Shown here: positions 50,881 to 63,600 of the stretch, piece by piece | How the letters are laid out: the number at the start of each line of letters is the position of its first letter | Numbering within the stretch: the first letter of the stretch is position 1 | Source of the DNA: Vanilla planifolia | Taxonomy: Eukaryota; Streptophyta; Magnoliopsida; Asparagales; Orchidaceae | Assembly (NCBI GenBank): GCA_023846275.1 | Contig: CM043871.1 | Location: 33,200,578 to 33,264,577, forward strand | DNA length: 64,000 nt | Direction: 5' to 3' | Program-made: the position numbers and the translations under genes | The notes under the pieces: generated by a model | What the model saw: the letters and a program-made list of their open reading frames with translations, nothing else | Told to the model about the DNA's origin: nothing | Database searches by the model: none

Positions 50881-51975
50881 ACAGCACCATATAAATTGCC
50901 CAAAATGTATGGTTGGTTGACTATAAAAGAAGCCAAAGGATGCATGCTTAGAGATTTGCTTGCCATACCAAACAAAGTCACACCAACACATATGGAAAAA
51001 TGGGGTTCAATTTTTGCAATAATCCACTTTTTTCCCAATAGGCTCACATACAACATAAGTATTTGATCACAATATATGCTTGAAAGACTGCCAAAGAAGC
51101 CAAAGGATGCATGATTAGAGATTTTCTTACCATACCAAAAAATCACATCAATCTATATGATAAATGAGTGGAGAGCATTCACTTTTTGTAATAATCAATT
51201 TTTTCTAGCAAGTGACCATCTAATCTAATCCTAAAGCTACAAATCAAGAAGTGAATTATTGGATCATAATACAAACACATACAACATAAGTATCTGATCA
51301 CAATATATGCTTGAAAGACTGCCAAAGATGCCAAAGGATGCATGATTAGAGATTTTCTTACCATACCAAAAAATCAAATCAATCTATATGATAAATGCGT
51401 GGAGAGCATTCACTTTTTGTAATAATCAATTTTTTGTAGCAAACGACCATCTAATCTCATCCTAAAGCCACAGATTAAGGAGTGAATTATTGGATCATAA
51501 TGCAAACACATACAACATAAGTATCTTATCACAATATATGCTTGAAAGACTGCCAAAGAAGCCCAAGGATACATGATTAGAGATTTTCTTACCAAACCAA
51601 AAAAATCACATCAATCTATATGATAAATGAGGGGAGAGCATTCAATTTTTTTGTAATAATCAATTTCTTGTAGCAAGTGACTATCTAATCTCGTCCTAAA
51701 GCCACATATCAAGGAGTGAATTATTGGATCATAATGCAAACACATACAACATAAGTATTTGATCACAATATATGCTTGAAAGACTGCCAAAGAAGCCAAA
51801 GGATGCATGACTAGAGATTTTCTTAGCATAACAAAAAATCACATCAATCTATATGATAAATGAGGGGAGAGCATTAATTTTTTGTAATAATCAATTTTTT
51901 GTAGCAAGTGACCATCTAATCTCATTCTAAAGCCACAAATCAAGGAGTGAATTATTGGATCATAATGCAATCGTA
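50880..51975. repeat. Tandem array of 231-bp units, about five copies
   Basis: The anchor 'atgattagagattttctta' or a close variant lies at 50944, 51111, 51342, 51573 and 51807, giving periods of 167 (shortened), 231, 231 and 234 bp. Each unit also has 'cttgaaagactgccaaagaa', 'cacatacaacataagtat', 'gtgaattattggatcataat' and 'gaccatctaatct'. The minus strand of each unit is open for about 60 codons with a similar peptide. The array stops at about 51970 inside a unit. Confidence 0.93.
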
Positions 51976-52146
51976 TAAAGTAACAGAGGATGGGAAAGAT
52001 GCCACAAACCAATTTAGCATATGCCCAACATATAAATTGAAAAGGAAACCGGGAACACTTCTAAGTTTATAAACATCCACCAAACTTTCCATATTTTGCA
52101 TCTCCAAAGGATGGTTCATGAAGTCATCTACCACCAAAACCCACAT
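51952..52146 (-). other. Unidentified 64-codon open frame next to the 231-bp array
   Basis: It begins MWVLVVDDFMNHPLEMQNME and continues with LYVGHMLNWFVASFPSS; the last few codons lie in the edge of the array. The peptide is not low-complexity and does not match the retroelements here. It could be an exon or a relic of a gene whose other part was amplified in the array. I do not recognise a family. Confidence 0.25.
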
Positions 52147-52968
52147 TTCTACTATCCAACTCTATAAAAGTGGCCTTCAGAGATTACAGATCAAAAACTC
52201 ATTGTTCTAAGAAAATTTATCATTAAGATACTTTCAAACAATAATATTAATTTAAATACAATTCAACTTCAAAACCTTTAAAATAAGCTTGAAATGCGAG
52301 GACACATCTACAACACAAAGTTTATGAATACAAAAGCAGCCACAATCTAAAGGATTGCAAACATTATACCAAGAAATAAAAATAAACTTTCTCATTAGTA
52401 AATTACATTAGGGAAAAAATGCAAAAAAAAAAAAAAAACAAGCCACGAGGTATCATTTTTATCAAATGGTGTGCAAAAAATCATATCAAAAAGTTTTTTG
52501 ATCAAGTTCAACATTTATTTATATAAACACAAGTGCAAAGAACAAATTCACTATCACCATAATGAATAATTGTATCAATAATAGTTCTACCACCCAAATA
52601 ACAACAAAACTGGGTATGATAATTTAACAAAAATACAAATTTAGGTTGGAGAAGAACACACGTCCTTGCCTTCTCCATGTCAGGAAGGTCACGAATCATA
52701 ATCACAATCGAAATGATCGAAAAGAAAATATGAGTTAATATCTGTTCTTAAGTAACAATTATTATAAACATAAAAATAAAAATCTACATGAAATAGAAAT
52801 AAAAGATATTGGGGATTAAATAGAATATAGAATTCTATTAATCTAGGTATATATTTTCTATTTTATATATAGATTAATAGAATCTATATTTAGTTAGATT
52901 GAATTTTTATATTTCTATTTTCTTCTATTTTGTTTGATCTCCTTTTTATTGGATTTATTTGATTTTTA

Positions 52969-53048
52969 TGCCGCCACTCGGACTTGAACCGAGATGCTCT
53001 AGCACTGCTTCCTAAGAGCATCATGTCTACCAATTTCGCCATGCAGGC
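52969..53048 (-). pseudogene. trnL-UAG: Plastid-derived tRNA-Leu (UAG) pseudogene
   Basis: The 80-nt length, TAG anticodon in CTTAGGA, long variable arm and 3' half GTTCAAGTCCGAGTGGCGGCA identify plastid trnL-UAG. The 5' acceptor strand reads GCCTGCA instead of a sequence pairing with TGGCGGC, leaving two mismatches. The first anticodon-stem pair is also broken. It is unlikely to fold or be used. Confidence 0.9.
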
Positions 53049-53323
53049 TTTGCTTATATTTTCTGATATGATATGAAATAAGAATAAGAAATTCCTGTTT
53101 AATTGTCGAGACTCAATAGAGTTTTGGATTGTCATATCTTTCTTCAAAAAATGAAGAAAGATGCAATTTCCATATCTTTCATTTTCATAGAAACTATATT
53201 AGAATACATATTTTCATAGGAATCATATTAGATTACATATATAATACATATACAATTCATTATGAAAAAAGGGCTAATTAAGAAGAAAATCCTAAGAAAC
53301 TCAAATAAACAATTCAAATTCAA

Positions 53324-53540
53324 TTAACGAGTTTTCTGTTTAAGAATATCTAACTGATCCATTAATTCCTTATAACGCACCTTATTTGTCTTTGACAAAT
53401 AAGTCAATAATCGTTGACGTTTTCCCATTATTCTTCATAGATTTCTTTACGATAAAAAATCTCTTTTGTGCAATTCCAGATGGGAAGTATGTTTACGTAT
53501 CTTACTAGTGAAATGAAATAGTTGAGATACGTATCTCTTT
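53324..53540 (-). pseudogene. rps15: Plastid-derived rps15 pseudogene, 3' part
   Basis: The minus strand reads FTSKIRKHTSHLELHKRDFL, then two stop codons where the plastid gene has Gln and another codon, then an intact end [12 protein letters not shown]...YKELMDQLD to TAA at 53324. The N-terminal part is missing. The first stop is a CAA-to-TAA type change, the C-to-T decay typical of methylated nuclear copies of plastid DNA. Confidence 0.88.
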
Positions 53541-55270
53541 TGTGCCATTGCCGATACTAATAGGTAGAAGCAAGGAAACCCATTGGTCTCGAATAACAAC
53601 ACCCATATTAGGAACACTCTTCTTCTTGATAGTGCCATCAAAATTGAACTTACTCCATCCTGGATGATCAACAAAAGGGGGCAAAATGTGCTCGCTAGGT
53701 TCCAAGCCTCCAACAAGTTAATAGAGCGAATGGTGGTCATGATGGCCTTGACGATGATAGAGGGTGATGGAATTGATTTCCATGAACATGATATCTAAGT
53801 GCTTGCCAAAATGTGGTATGGGGTACAAGCAATTGTTATTGGGGAGATAGATTTCAAATCTATGATACCTCCAAAGAATGTAATAAATCAAGATAATAAA
53901 TTTTTATTAATTGAACCTTCATATGTAGTAGAAGCAAGTCAAGGACCTGAGATGCAGAAGGGCATGATCCAATGTCTACTGCATATGACAACCCTAGGCA
54001 AAGCTTCCTGGCACATGCACCAAAGAGAAGCGATGAAGGGAGGCTGGCTAATGAGTCTCCAAAATCAAACCCCCGTTCCTTATAAGGTGTCTCTATGAGG
54101 GGCTCAAATATTCTCTATTTGAATCTGAACCTAGACCTCTATTTTGCTAATCTCCTCTCTTGGGAGCTCTAGGATCTTGTTTGCAAGTCTGGTCCAAATG
54201 AAGATTTGAAGCCATGCTTATCCCATTGTTTAGAAGATCCTTCTTTATGTTAAAAGTGGGCACCAATAAAGAGATTTAGTGAGAAGTAGAAAAAAATGAT
54301 ATGTCAATTCTTTACTATCTATAGCCACTTCATTACTAAGACAAATGAGCGGCCATGCTTAATGAGTTTTACTTTATGATAAGAAAACCTTGTTTTGTCA
54401 AGTGACCTTGAAGGCTTCCATCCTAAGAGAATCAACTTAACCAAGGAATTTGGCTACCAACTTGACTTCTAGAACCTCCAGCCAAGGTCATAAATTATGA
54501 TTATCATTACCCCTCTAAGTATTGGGATGATAAGTTACCTCTCAAGCTAAAAAGTAAATAACCTATCTATTAGCTCCTCCACACCAAAGAAACACTTTAA
54601 TTAACCTCTTCATAATGTTTGGCACAAAAGTTGTGTTGAAGAGCAACATGGGATAAAAAAAAATATAAATAATACTATTGATAAGTGTGATCTACTTAAT
54701 TAAATAAAGATTCTTGCCCTTCTATTTAACGTTCTAGATTTGCTCTTAATTTTATTAATAATATGAGCAAATCTTGGTGGAAAATGTCTCCTACCAGTGA
54801 AAGGAACTTATAGATGTTTGCCCCCTCCTCAAATTATCTTTTAACTTAAATTGGTCACAATCATATCATGCATTTGCCTTAACATTAGTCTACCAAAGAT
54901 GATTGAAGATGGGTGTTAGTGAACACAATGTTCATTATTGCATAATAATCTTCAAGGATGGAAGACATCTTCATTGCTACCTAATAGGTGGTCATAGTAA
55001 ACATAAAGGTGTCATTGAGAAAGACAAGGTAAGAGATAAGCGGGTCTCCCAAAGCATACTCGACCCCTAGGAAGTGTCCCCTGTTTGATTCTTTGCTGGA
55101 TGAGAAAATAATATACTCTTGTGGACTAAATAGTTTTGGATGAATTAGTTTCAAACCCTATTGTATTATTTAAGCTCTCCTTGACTTTCTCTTAGTATGA
55201 CCATGTAAGGTAGAAAGTTCTTGAGTTATGGTGCCACTTTGGTCGCATTCCTCATTTGGAAATCCTGTGG
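53500..55270 (-). mobile_element. Degenerate LINE fragment, reverse transcriptase to C-terminal RNase H-like domain
   Basis: On the minus strand an RT core reading VFLNDTFMF (degenerate F-A-D-D-T-x-x-F) is at 54960-55030. The downstream RT-linker and thumb region (KFLSLVGDIFHQD-like) is at about 54780-54860. At 53705-53540 the frame reads HPGWSKFNFDGTIKKKSVPN and GVVIRDQW, the plant LINE RNase H-like domain. The element abuts the plastid rps15 fragment. All frames are broken. Confidence 0.75.
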
Positions 55271-58200
55271 TAGCATGTTTATATTATTTGGATATTAGAA
55301 TCATGATACCAATAGATCCTACCTACACAAAATAGAATTGTCTCCTTAGATAAGTTGACTTCTTTCTCTCTACTTGGAAAGTTTTTTCTTTTGAGATGGG
55401 TTGAATTTGTTGAAATCTTCTTTCAAAATAGGTTATAGAAAGTGTATAATTTACTTATTTATTTATATCTTTGTAAAGCTATGTGAAAAAATGTAACAAA
55501 TGTTATTTTTTTAGAACAATATTTGTGATCCTGATGATAATGTATGATATGTCTATATGTTTTTAAGTATGGGCTCTCAAGCATAACATTGTAGATGACG
55601 AGAGACCACATCACAAGTATTGATGATATTAAACTTACAACATTGGGAATTAATATTTTTATAAATTATCTTGGATGATTAGGAAGTTTCGACACTAGCA
55701 ACTTTATGATCTCTTAAATTGTAGTTTCACAGTTTGGAGTCTAGCAATAAAAGAGATAGTCATGCAAATATTGTATCTGTTCATGATTCATTGTAAGTGC
55801 AAAAGGAAGGTTGGCTTTATTCTGGTGATGGATAGTGACAAAGCAAGATAGGTGATGTGAAGATCTATAGTCTAAATATCAATAATGAATACCATCCTGC
55901 TTTCATTTTAGTGTTGTTGGAGAACAAAGTTGTGTACTTATTATTGTTGATCTCCATAATGAGATCTATTAGAAATTTGCTTTTATTGGTACTCATGATG
56001 CTAATTGATTTATGATTTGACATGCTAAGAGTAGGCGAAATTTTTAGGATTGTTTTTGTTGATTGGAGTCAAATCTTTTGTTTGTTAACAATTTATCCTA
56101 CATACAAGAAAATGTATCCATTTTGATTGAAAAGAGATAGGGACATAGGTGGCATCATTGTTTGAGGATTCTGGTAAAATTGATAAACTCATTTATAACC
56201 ATCAAGATATATGGTGATGTGAACATCTTGAATATACATGCACGTCCATTTGACAAATTGATGGTAGAAGTCCTTTATGATTTATATATCCATGATGACA
56301 GATTTGTTTGTAGAGTCAAAGGCTTAATAGATATTTATTATTGCATTGAAGGCCTTCTTGAAGAAATTAAGGCAAAAACAATTAACTAGTTTTGATGCAA
56401 ATAACATTTTTTTAATGAAGTCACCCAATTAAAAATGTTGCTTGGTCAAGTGAATACTGTTCAATGAACTTGATTATGCTAGCGACAATTTTTTGTCTTT
56501 ATTTTTGTATATGAAGTTGTACATATTTTGTCTTGTGATCTTTGATGGATTCAAGACTTGTAGGGATAAGAACAATAATAATGAACTTAAGAATCTTTAG
56601 GTTATGTAGCTAGTGTTTGGGTTGCATGTCTATAGTAACAAGTTTTTTTCACAATTTCAAATGTTTCAATAACGGTGACTTTGAAGCGATTAGGGCCGAA
56701 ATCCTTATCTTTTGAGAAACACCAACTAGCTTCGGGAATTTCTTTGTTAGAGATATCCATAATAAGCATGATCACTAACCTCGCAATGGTCGTATTGCCA
56801 ATGGAGGTTTATCAAGTAGTTCTTTAATGAGGACTGTTGCAAATTTTTTAACTTTGTGGGGTACTAATATTGGAAAGCTTGCCAACATTTGTAATAACTC
56901 CATTGTCTTTATCTTAGATTCAATCTATAGATGGAGCTGCACCTTCTCAACCTATTGATTAGCCTTTTGTGATTGTTCTCTCTCGCTTCAACCAGTAAGC
57001 TTTAGCATGCTTTGTCCAAAGGATTTTTTATCTTGCATTAGTTCGCTTGATATGAACTTAATTTCATCTCATATTCAATGAGGGTTGAATTAAAGTGGTA
57101 ATTATTTATTAAAAAAATTATTGTCTTAAAGTTGTTCTTGGTCTCTTTAATCTTCATTTATAATTTGTTCAAGCTTTGGCTTTTCAATGGATTAAGCTTT
57201 ATTTTGTAGTGCTTGAGATTAGACATGAAGGGAACGGAGTCTCAAATATATTTCATTCCTTGACGATAATATTGTGTAATTCAAGAAGTTTTGTGCAAAA
57301 CACTTTGAATTTGAGTGATTATTTTGGCTTGTATGACATTATGTTGGAAACAATGCTTGTGTTTTGGTTTGAGAATGGATTAGGTGTAAAATTGACACGA
57401 CTTGGCTTGGCTATTGTAGAGGGAAGCATCCTACTTAATGAGGATTTGACCTCTATTAGTGTGGTTCAAGTTATAGGATTTATCTTATATTTGTTATCTA
57501 AAAGGTTTTGTAATATGCAATTGGAGTTGGGCTTCTATGAGATGAGTAATGTTGATACAATTTTCATGATCATAGACCCAAAATATTTAACCTTGGCATC
57601 TTAGTGCCCGCTATAATATTCAAAAATAAGATTATTTAAGTGGTCATGTGAGCATTAGAGATGTTTGTAATTTGAGATGTGGTCAATTTTGGATAATTGG
57701 TTGTGATTTTGGTTTGTCTCAAGGTACAAGGGCTCATATCAAAGGTGGGGGAGTAAAATAGTTGTTAGAGTATATGATTGTTCATTGTCTCTCCCTTAAG
57801 AGAAAGATGGGTTTATAAGATACTATTGAGAGTTATTGTTAGTTTTTATAAGAAAATCAATTGTTTTCTAAGTGGTAGGAATTCCATTGGAATTAGCTTT
57901 GGGGAGATGGTTTTATTTTGTAAGTTAAAGAGGGGATTTGGAATGAAGTGGATGTGTTAATGGTGTTTTGGAATGAGTCATATGTGATGGTTAGTATCTT
58001 ATGACTCTTGGTTCTTTTTTGCTCTTTTTGAGAAGCAGGAGCAGCAAGTGGGATAATTAGTGTCGTTTCATGTGTATGTCATGCCTCTTGCCCTCAGGTT
58101 ATAAGGATGCATGCTTCAATAAAATGTTCAGTGGTTTTACTATACTCACAAGGGTGCTTTCAATCATATAATAATCCTTTATTTTGTCCATCCATGTCTA

Positions 58201-60250
58201 GCTGGATAATATTCAAGTCTTTTTTTCAATCAATGCTTGAGGCCAAATTCTTAGTGATGAATATGACGATTTTCAAGCCCTTTTTCTTGTAGTACTTGAT
58301 ACCAAATTCTCTAGTGATGGATAAGTGCAATTGAGATTCTTGAGAAATTATACATTTATGTATTGTTAATAAAATTTGACATTTCTTGAAACTCAATCAT
58401 TGTACATGATTATGATCAAGGTAAGACTTAGATCATCTTGTTTAGAGAAATGATTGGTTTTTCATTTGATAGTAATTTTAGGTGTGTTTCAAACTATAAA
58501 TAATGATGTTCCAATCATAACATTTCTAGCTTTTCTCTCAATATCTATATTCCACCCGATGAACGTCTACATAAGGCATTGCTTTAAGAAGTTCTTTAAT
58601 TAACTGCTGATGAATATGAAAAAAATGAAACATTTCTCATTATTTTCTCCATCTAAGCCATTGATGGTGCTGGAGGAGTTCCTAAATGCTACAACCCAAG
58701 GGCAAGATCAAGTGGTTGATTGAATGATAAAGAATCAATCATCAATGGAGCTTCAACAAGTTGTTGTTATAAAAGGTTTTATGGGTTATGTTTTTGGTCT
58801 AACTTGTTGTTGTGATGATAATGATTTTCATGTCCTAATTATGAATTTATAATTTTTATGATCTTTTAGGTTTCTATAGAACATAGTTTTTTTAATCATT
58901 AGTATTTGTAGGAGCTCTCTAGTTAACATTACTTATAATTATATGCTTTTAATACTTTTTGAATATTGTTACTTACAATGGCATTGCTTTCATTTTGTCC
59001 ATATTTTTAGTAGTTTTTCTATTTTTCATAATTTTCTATAAACTCTTATTTACTTATATTTTAAACATTAGATATGATAAGAAAAAATTATTATTTCATG
59101 TTGAACTCATTGGTTTGAGCTAGACATACTAATTGGTTGAAATATTTGAAATGTGAACCTTTAGCTTGTTTGTTTTAAGGTCAAGCTGAATTATAAAAGA
59201 TTGTAGTAAAAATTTTGTATTTATTTTTCATGATATGATTCATGTATCAGATCTATCTCTTCTTTTCCCCTATCTACACCCTCGATTTGCAAGGTCTTAA
59301 TTTTTCTTTTTACTTATTTTGGATCTGCTATGAATACTATTAAGGAAAATAGTAGAATGAGGAGATAGAGAAGCTTGCTTTTCCTATGCCCTTTACTAAT
59401 TTGTTTGCCTCCTTCGATTGATTTTGAAAATTAACATAGGACCTACATTTATGAAACCATTTCATGTAGAAAAATTAAATATTTTGGTCTAAAAGAGAGG
59501 ATTCTCTTACCCAAATTGAGCCTTATTTCTTTTCTAAGTCTGTATAGCACAATTTTGTTATGGAGGATTTAGCATATCTCTAATGGCTAACACGTATAAC
59601 TACGTCTTCAGGAAAGTTAGACATGCTAAAATTGAAGGCTACAAATACAGTTGTACATGATCCTTCAACTCATCATAACAAAAGTGTCACACTTGGGAAG
59701 TGCTACTAAGGAATGGCATAATTTCATGGTGTTTGAAATCTTCATAACCTTTCTTCTAAAATTGTAATAGTAATATTTCTTTTGTGTAAACTTAAGTAAT
59801 CTTATTCACTGTTTGTTTTTCATATTTGATTTGTTGTTTCGTATTTTTTGAATAATACTTTTTATCTTAGTTGTGTAATATTCTTTAAAATTTCATTTAT
59901 TTGTGTTGTTTATAATTTCTTTGTGGGTTTCACAACATATTCAATTATAAAAATACATGCACATCCAATTATTATTGTTTTCTCAAAATGGGTTCAACGT
60001 TGGCTAATATCTAAAAGAATCTAGAAAATAAAAAAATTGGATTTTTTTTTAAGATTTGAAAAAAATAGGATTTGGTTTGTATTATATTGTAGATCTTCAA
60101 AAAGAATGTCTATCGTTAAACAAGTCCTAAACTAATGACACGATAACTCCACAATCCACTGCTAACTCTTTTATTTCTTAATGATAATGGAATTTCGAGA
60201 ATGATTCCGAACCCTTCTGATAATATTTGGGAAGAAAAATCGTAAGATAG
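55270..60250. other. 5-kb region without recognised genes
   Basis: AT-rich. The longest frames, 56162-56389 and 57176-57604 on the + strand, have no family pattern, and no splice-linked partners were found. Some sequence may be very old retroelement, but I could not name it. Confidence 0.55.
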
Positions 60251-60258
60251 TTTGAAAT

Positions 60259-60336
60259 GGCTTCAATGCAGACTTTGATGATGATCAGATGGCTGTTCAC
60301 GTAGCCGTAAACGATGGATACAAGGCGTTGTACGTT
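60259..60336 (+). pseudogene. Micro-chimera of plastid rpoC1-like and plastid 16S rRNA-like sequence
   Basis: 60259-60303 reads GFNADFDDDQMAVHV, the metal-binding core of the RNA polymerase beta' subunit (NADFDGDQMAVH in plastid rpoC1) with one Gly replaced by Asp. It runs directly into 60302-60335, where TAGCCGTAAACGATGGATAC followed by aAGGCGtTGTaCGT matches plastid 16S rRNA with three mismatches. The two pieces share TA at the junction. They are too short to be functional. Confidence 0.6.
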
Positions 60337-60339
60337 CAA

Positions 60340-63170
60340 CTTAGAACCAATATCCTAGTGATGTGGTCATGTTCAACTAAGCTATGTCATTCATTAGACT
60401 TCTATACATGTTATGTGACAATTGGATAGTTGTCAAACCCTTGGTAATAGTTTGCTGATATTTTATGGGGTTTAAATTGTATTTATATGTTGGATCATGT
60501 ATTTGTTTTTAATTTTATAAAGTAGGAAAATTTTTATTGCATTTTATATTGCTAATCTAGGAGAAGATGTATTTAATGGATTTTAGATGAGTACTTTGTT
60601 TTCTATTCTTTTTTTATTGCTTTGATTATTTGAGGTTTTAGATAATCGTATGTTTTTTTATATTGTTCTTTTCATTTTGGATACATTTCAACAATTATAT
60701 GGGGTCTTTCGGTGTGTAAGGTTCAATTGGAAAGCTTTTAGACTACTTGAGTGGTTAGACACAAATAAACGACCTTCGTTAGCCATATCATGCACTATAA
60801 GGCGAGTTTATTGCGAAGCCTTTCTTAAGGAGTGACTTGTTAGCTTTGGATTTTGTAGTCTGGAAGACTGATGTCATGACTTTAATTCTTGTTGTCATGA
60901 AAAGAGGATAATGTCATGAGTTGTATTGCATTTGTTAGTAAGAGATTGTTTTCATTGGAGGGAGCAATCTTTCCTGAAGGGAGAGGTCTTGATCGAGGAA
61001 GAACTACCTTTTTCTTAGGATCATCCTTTGCAAGACATGTGTAGGCTTTTGTATTTTTCTTTTTCATTGTTTCTCTTGAATGCTATAATATTACAACTTA
61101 TGACATAATTTGCATATAACATATGGTATATGCACAAAAAATTGTAAAAACATGCAAATAAAACTCCCCAAAACAACTCCATTTTGGGGCAACCTTGTTG
61201 TTTGCATGCTGGACATATGGCACAATCTGTTTGGTGTGTGTATATTGGCTCAAGTACTATTGTAGCATGTAATATTATTACTTGTTTGTTTGATAAAGTG
61301 GTTTGGGCATCTTTTCAAGAAGTTGTGTCAAACTACTTCAAAGTAAATGTGACTTTTTACTCAGTTTTATAAAAAAACTTTCTGAAGTTTTTTTTTTAAA
61401 AAAAAAATTTCTTTTGATTTCAAAATATATACCAAAGTTTTATCTTCTCTATGAGCTCTTTCCTCCCAGAAGATGGCTCTCATTATTGCTAACTGGTGAT
61501 GTTATATATTTTAGCCCCAATTCTGCATGTTAAGTCAAGCATTCCAAAGCATCCCTCAATTATTAATTTTGCAAAGAGATTTAATTATAAGTTCTATTAA
61601 ACTCGTGAATAAATCAATGTATTTCTAAAACATTGGAATCTACTTCAGAATTAAGAAAAAAGTTAAACACACGTGTGCAATTTGCTTTTAAGTTTTTCTT
61701 TACTAATTAATTGGATGCTTTAGTTAGAAAAATGTTTGAAACACTTCATTTTATTTAACTTGCTTTAATCCAATTATTGACATCACCAAAAAGTTTTCAA
61801 TCACTTTTAAATATAGATCAAAGATAATAAAACCTCTTATTTTTATGGTTATCGATTTTAATCTCAATCCTATTTGCACATTGACTATAATCCGACTCGT
61901 GTTCAAACATATGTTCTTTTAGATCTACTAATATAGACTGAACATCAAAATTCTCATCATATCTAACTTAGTCTTTTTTCCAATCATGCCAATAAGTATC
62001 ATATTATCATTAAATAAAAGCATAGGTCATGCTATGTTTTTTTAACTTTGACTAGCAAAAGTACTAATAATTAATATGAAAAAATAGGGATGCAAACATA
62101 ATTTTGATGTAGTCCAATGTAATTAGGAAGTCTTTAGTCAAAAGTACTTAGTATATGTATGTATTTTTGTTTTGTTATGTATGTCTTTAATAACTTAATA
62201 TATTCAATGCATTTTTTTTCTTTTCTAAGGCCTTCCAAAATACATCTCTTGACCATTATCATAATTTTCCTCTTAAAAAAGAATATTTTGGAGCTACAAT
62301 GCTCTAGCATATATAGGATTCAAGGGTTAGAGATAATAAGGCTATTGTATATAAGGTTATCTTCTATATTTTTCTATTTTAATCTGTGATTGTGTCCTCA
62401 CCCAATCCCATTGTCCATCTAGAATATCCATCAAATGCAACACCACTTTATGAGAGGCTTCCTCTCCTTGTTGTATAAGAAACACTACATCTTTTTATAT
62501 TCTATAAGAATTGTAGCATGAGATGCTTTCTCTAGGCATTGGCTTTAGATTAGAGAATTTTTTACTTGAACCTCTCAAGAAGTGTATAACTTCTATTGAT
62601 CAACCTTTTTTGATGTAAATCAAATTAATTCTTAGATATATTAGCCCTATATTGTAATGTATACTTAAGTTTTTTTTAAAATAAATTTTTAGAGCAACTC
62701 CATAATTTGATATACCATATAATTTACAATAAAGTAATTCATTTTTATTCTCCTAAATAAGTATCAAGGTACTTTTTTCCACTCATGTATTTTTTTGATC
62801 TTCAAAATAGCATTAAATAACTTAGCATTCCGAGGGATACCTGTTTTTCTTATACATTTTCACACATTTATAAGATTAAGATTTGTGATATATTTCATTT
62901 TCTTCAAAGCATTTCTCACTTTTATTTTATTGATCCCATAATAAAAACAAAATTTTATTATTTTGACAAATTAAACTCCTTTAAATCAATCTTGTCACAT
63001 TTTTCATAATACATAGTCAGGCATTTATGTTTTAATTTCCTTCTTATTGATAATACTTTTGAATCAATACATTATACATGAGTTAAGCCTTTTATGTTTT
63101 CTTTTTCCTTTGCTTTTAGAAGCTTATATAGTTAATTTCTATCATAAATCTTTATAATGGTTAAGGGAAG
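60340..63170. other. AT-rich region without recognised genes
   Basis: Only short chance frames. A perfect 8-bp hairpin (CCCCAAAA at 61166-61173 with TTTTGGGG at 61182-61189) lies here. No repeat of the neighbouring families is visible. Confidence 0.55.
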
Positions 63171-63600
63171 AAGATTGGAGCATGGCATTAGGCATTATTC
63201 ATTTTGTTTGGACATAACTATTCATTCTGTCATCTGGTTTGATGCGGAGTGGTATGGATAGTTCGATCTAATGAGTTGGACTAGTGTGTAAGTAGTTGCC
63301 AGTACAAGGCAACGTATGAGCAAGGTAACATGAGGGGCGAGTGTTGGCTTGCACAAGCTATGTAGATGAATACCTATGCTCATGCTGTTCTAAGGTAGAG
63401 CGGGCAGTTAGTTGACAAATGCTTCTATGTGGGAAAGTATAACAGCATGGGTTAGCGGGACAATACGAGCAAGCAAGAGCAATGCAGAAATGTGTAGTTT
63501 AACTTTGCAAAAGCTACTGCAACATTCGGATTAAAGAGAGACTATGGAGTGCAAGAGATAGAGAAAGAAGGATAGAGAGGGATCAACCATCAAGTCTCAT
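63170..63600. other. G-rich segment, LTR-like in texture
   Basis: Distinctly richer in G than its surroundings on this strand, with recurring phrases such as 'gagcaag', 'gcgggca/gcgggac' and 'caaggcaac/caaggtaac'. It resembles the LTR-like P blocks at 32-33 and 38-41 kb in texture, but I could not align it to them. The rest to 64000 shows nothing. Confidence 0.3.

Larger units (their letters stand above)
52780..53540 (-). other. Nuclear insert of plastid DNA (trnL-UAG region and rps15)
   Basis: A recognisable plastid trnL-UAG (52969-53048) and the 3' two-thirds of plastid rps15 (53324-53540) lie on the same strand about 275 bp apart, with AT-rich plastid-like spacer around them. The left boundary is uncertain. 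On the right it abuts a LINE fragment. Both genes are damaged, as expected for an old plastid transfer. Confidence 0.85.

Noticed and set aside
50880..51975. CRISPR-like regular array
   Set aside because: Units are 231 bp with no short-repeat/unique-spacer structure, and the DNA is eukaryotic; this is a tandem repeat.
52969..53048. Functional nuclear tRNA-Leu gene
   Set aside because: The sequence is the plastid type, with acceptor-stem and anticodon-stem mismatches, so it is called a pseudogene.
53583..54098. Plus-strand ORFs of 71 and 99 codons
   Set aside because: The opposite strand carries the LINE RNase H-like domain and its flank, so these are antisense shadows.
57176..57604. 142-codon plus-strand ORF as a gene
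   Set aside because: No family pattern, codon texture like the surrounding AT-rich DNA, no splice partners seen. Probably chance or very old retroelement.
61166..61189. 8-bp perfect hairpin as a terminator or regulatory element
   Set aside because: Rho-independent terminators do not apply to nuclear plant genes, and there is no gene next to it. An isolated hairpin of this size is expected by chance in 64 kb.
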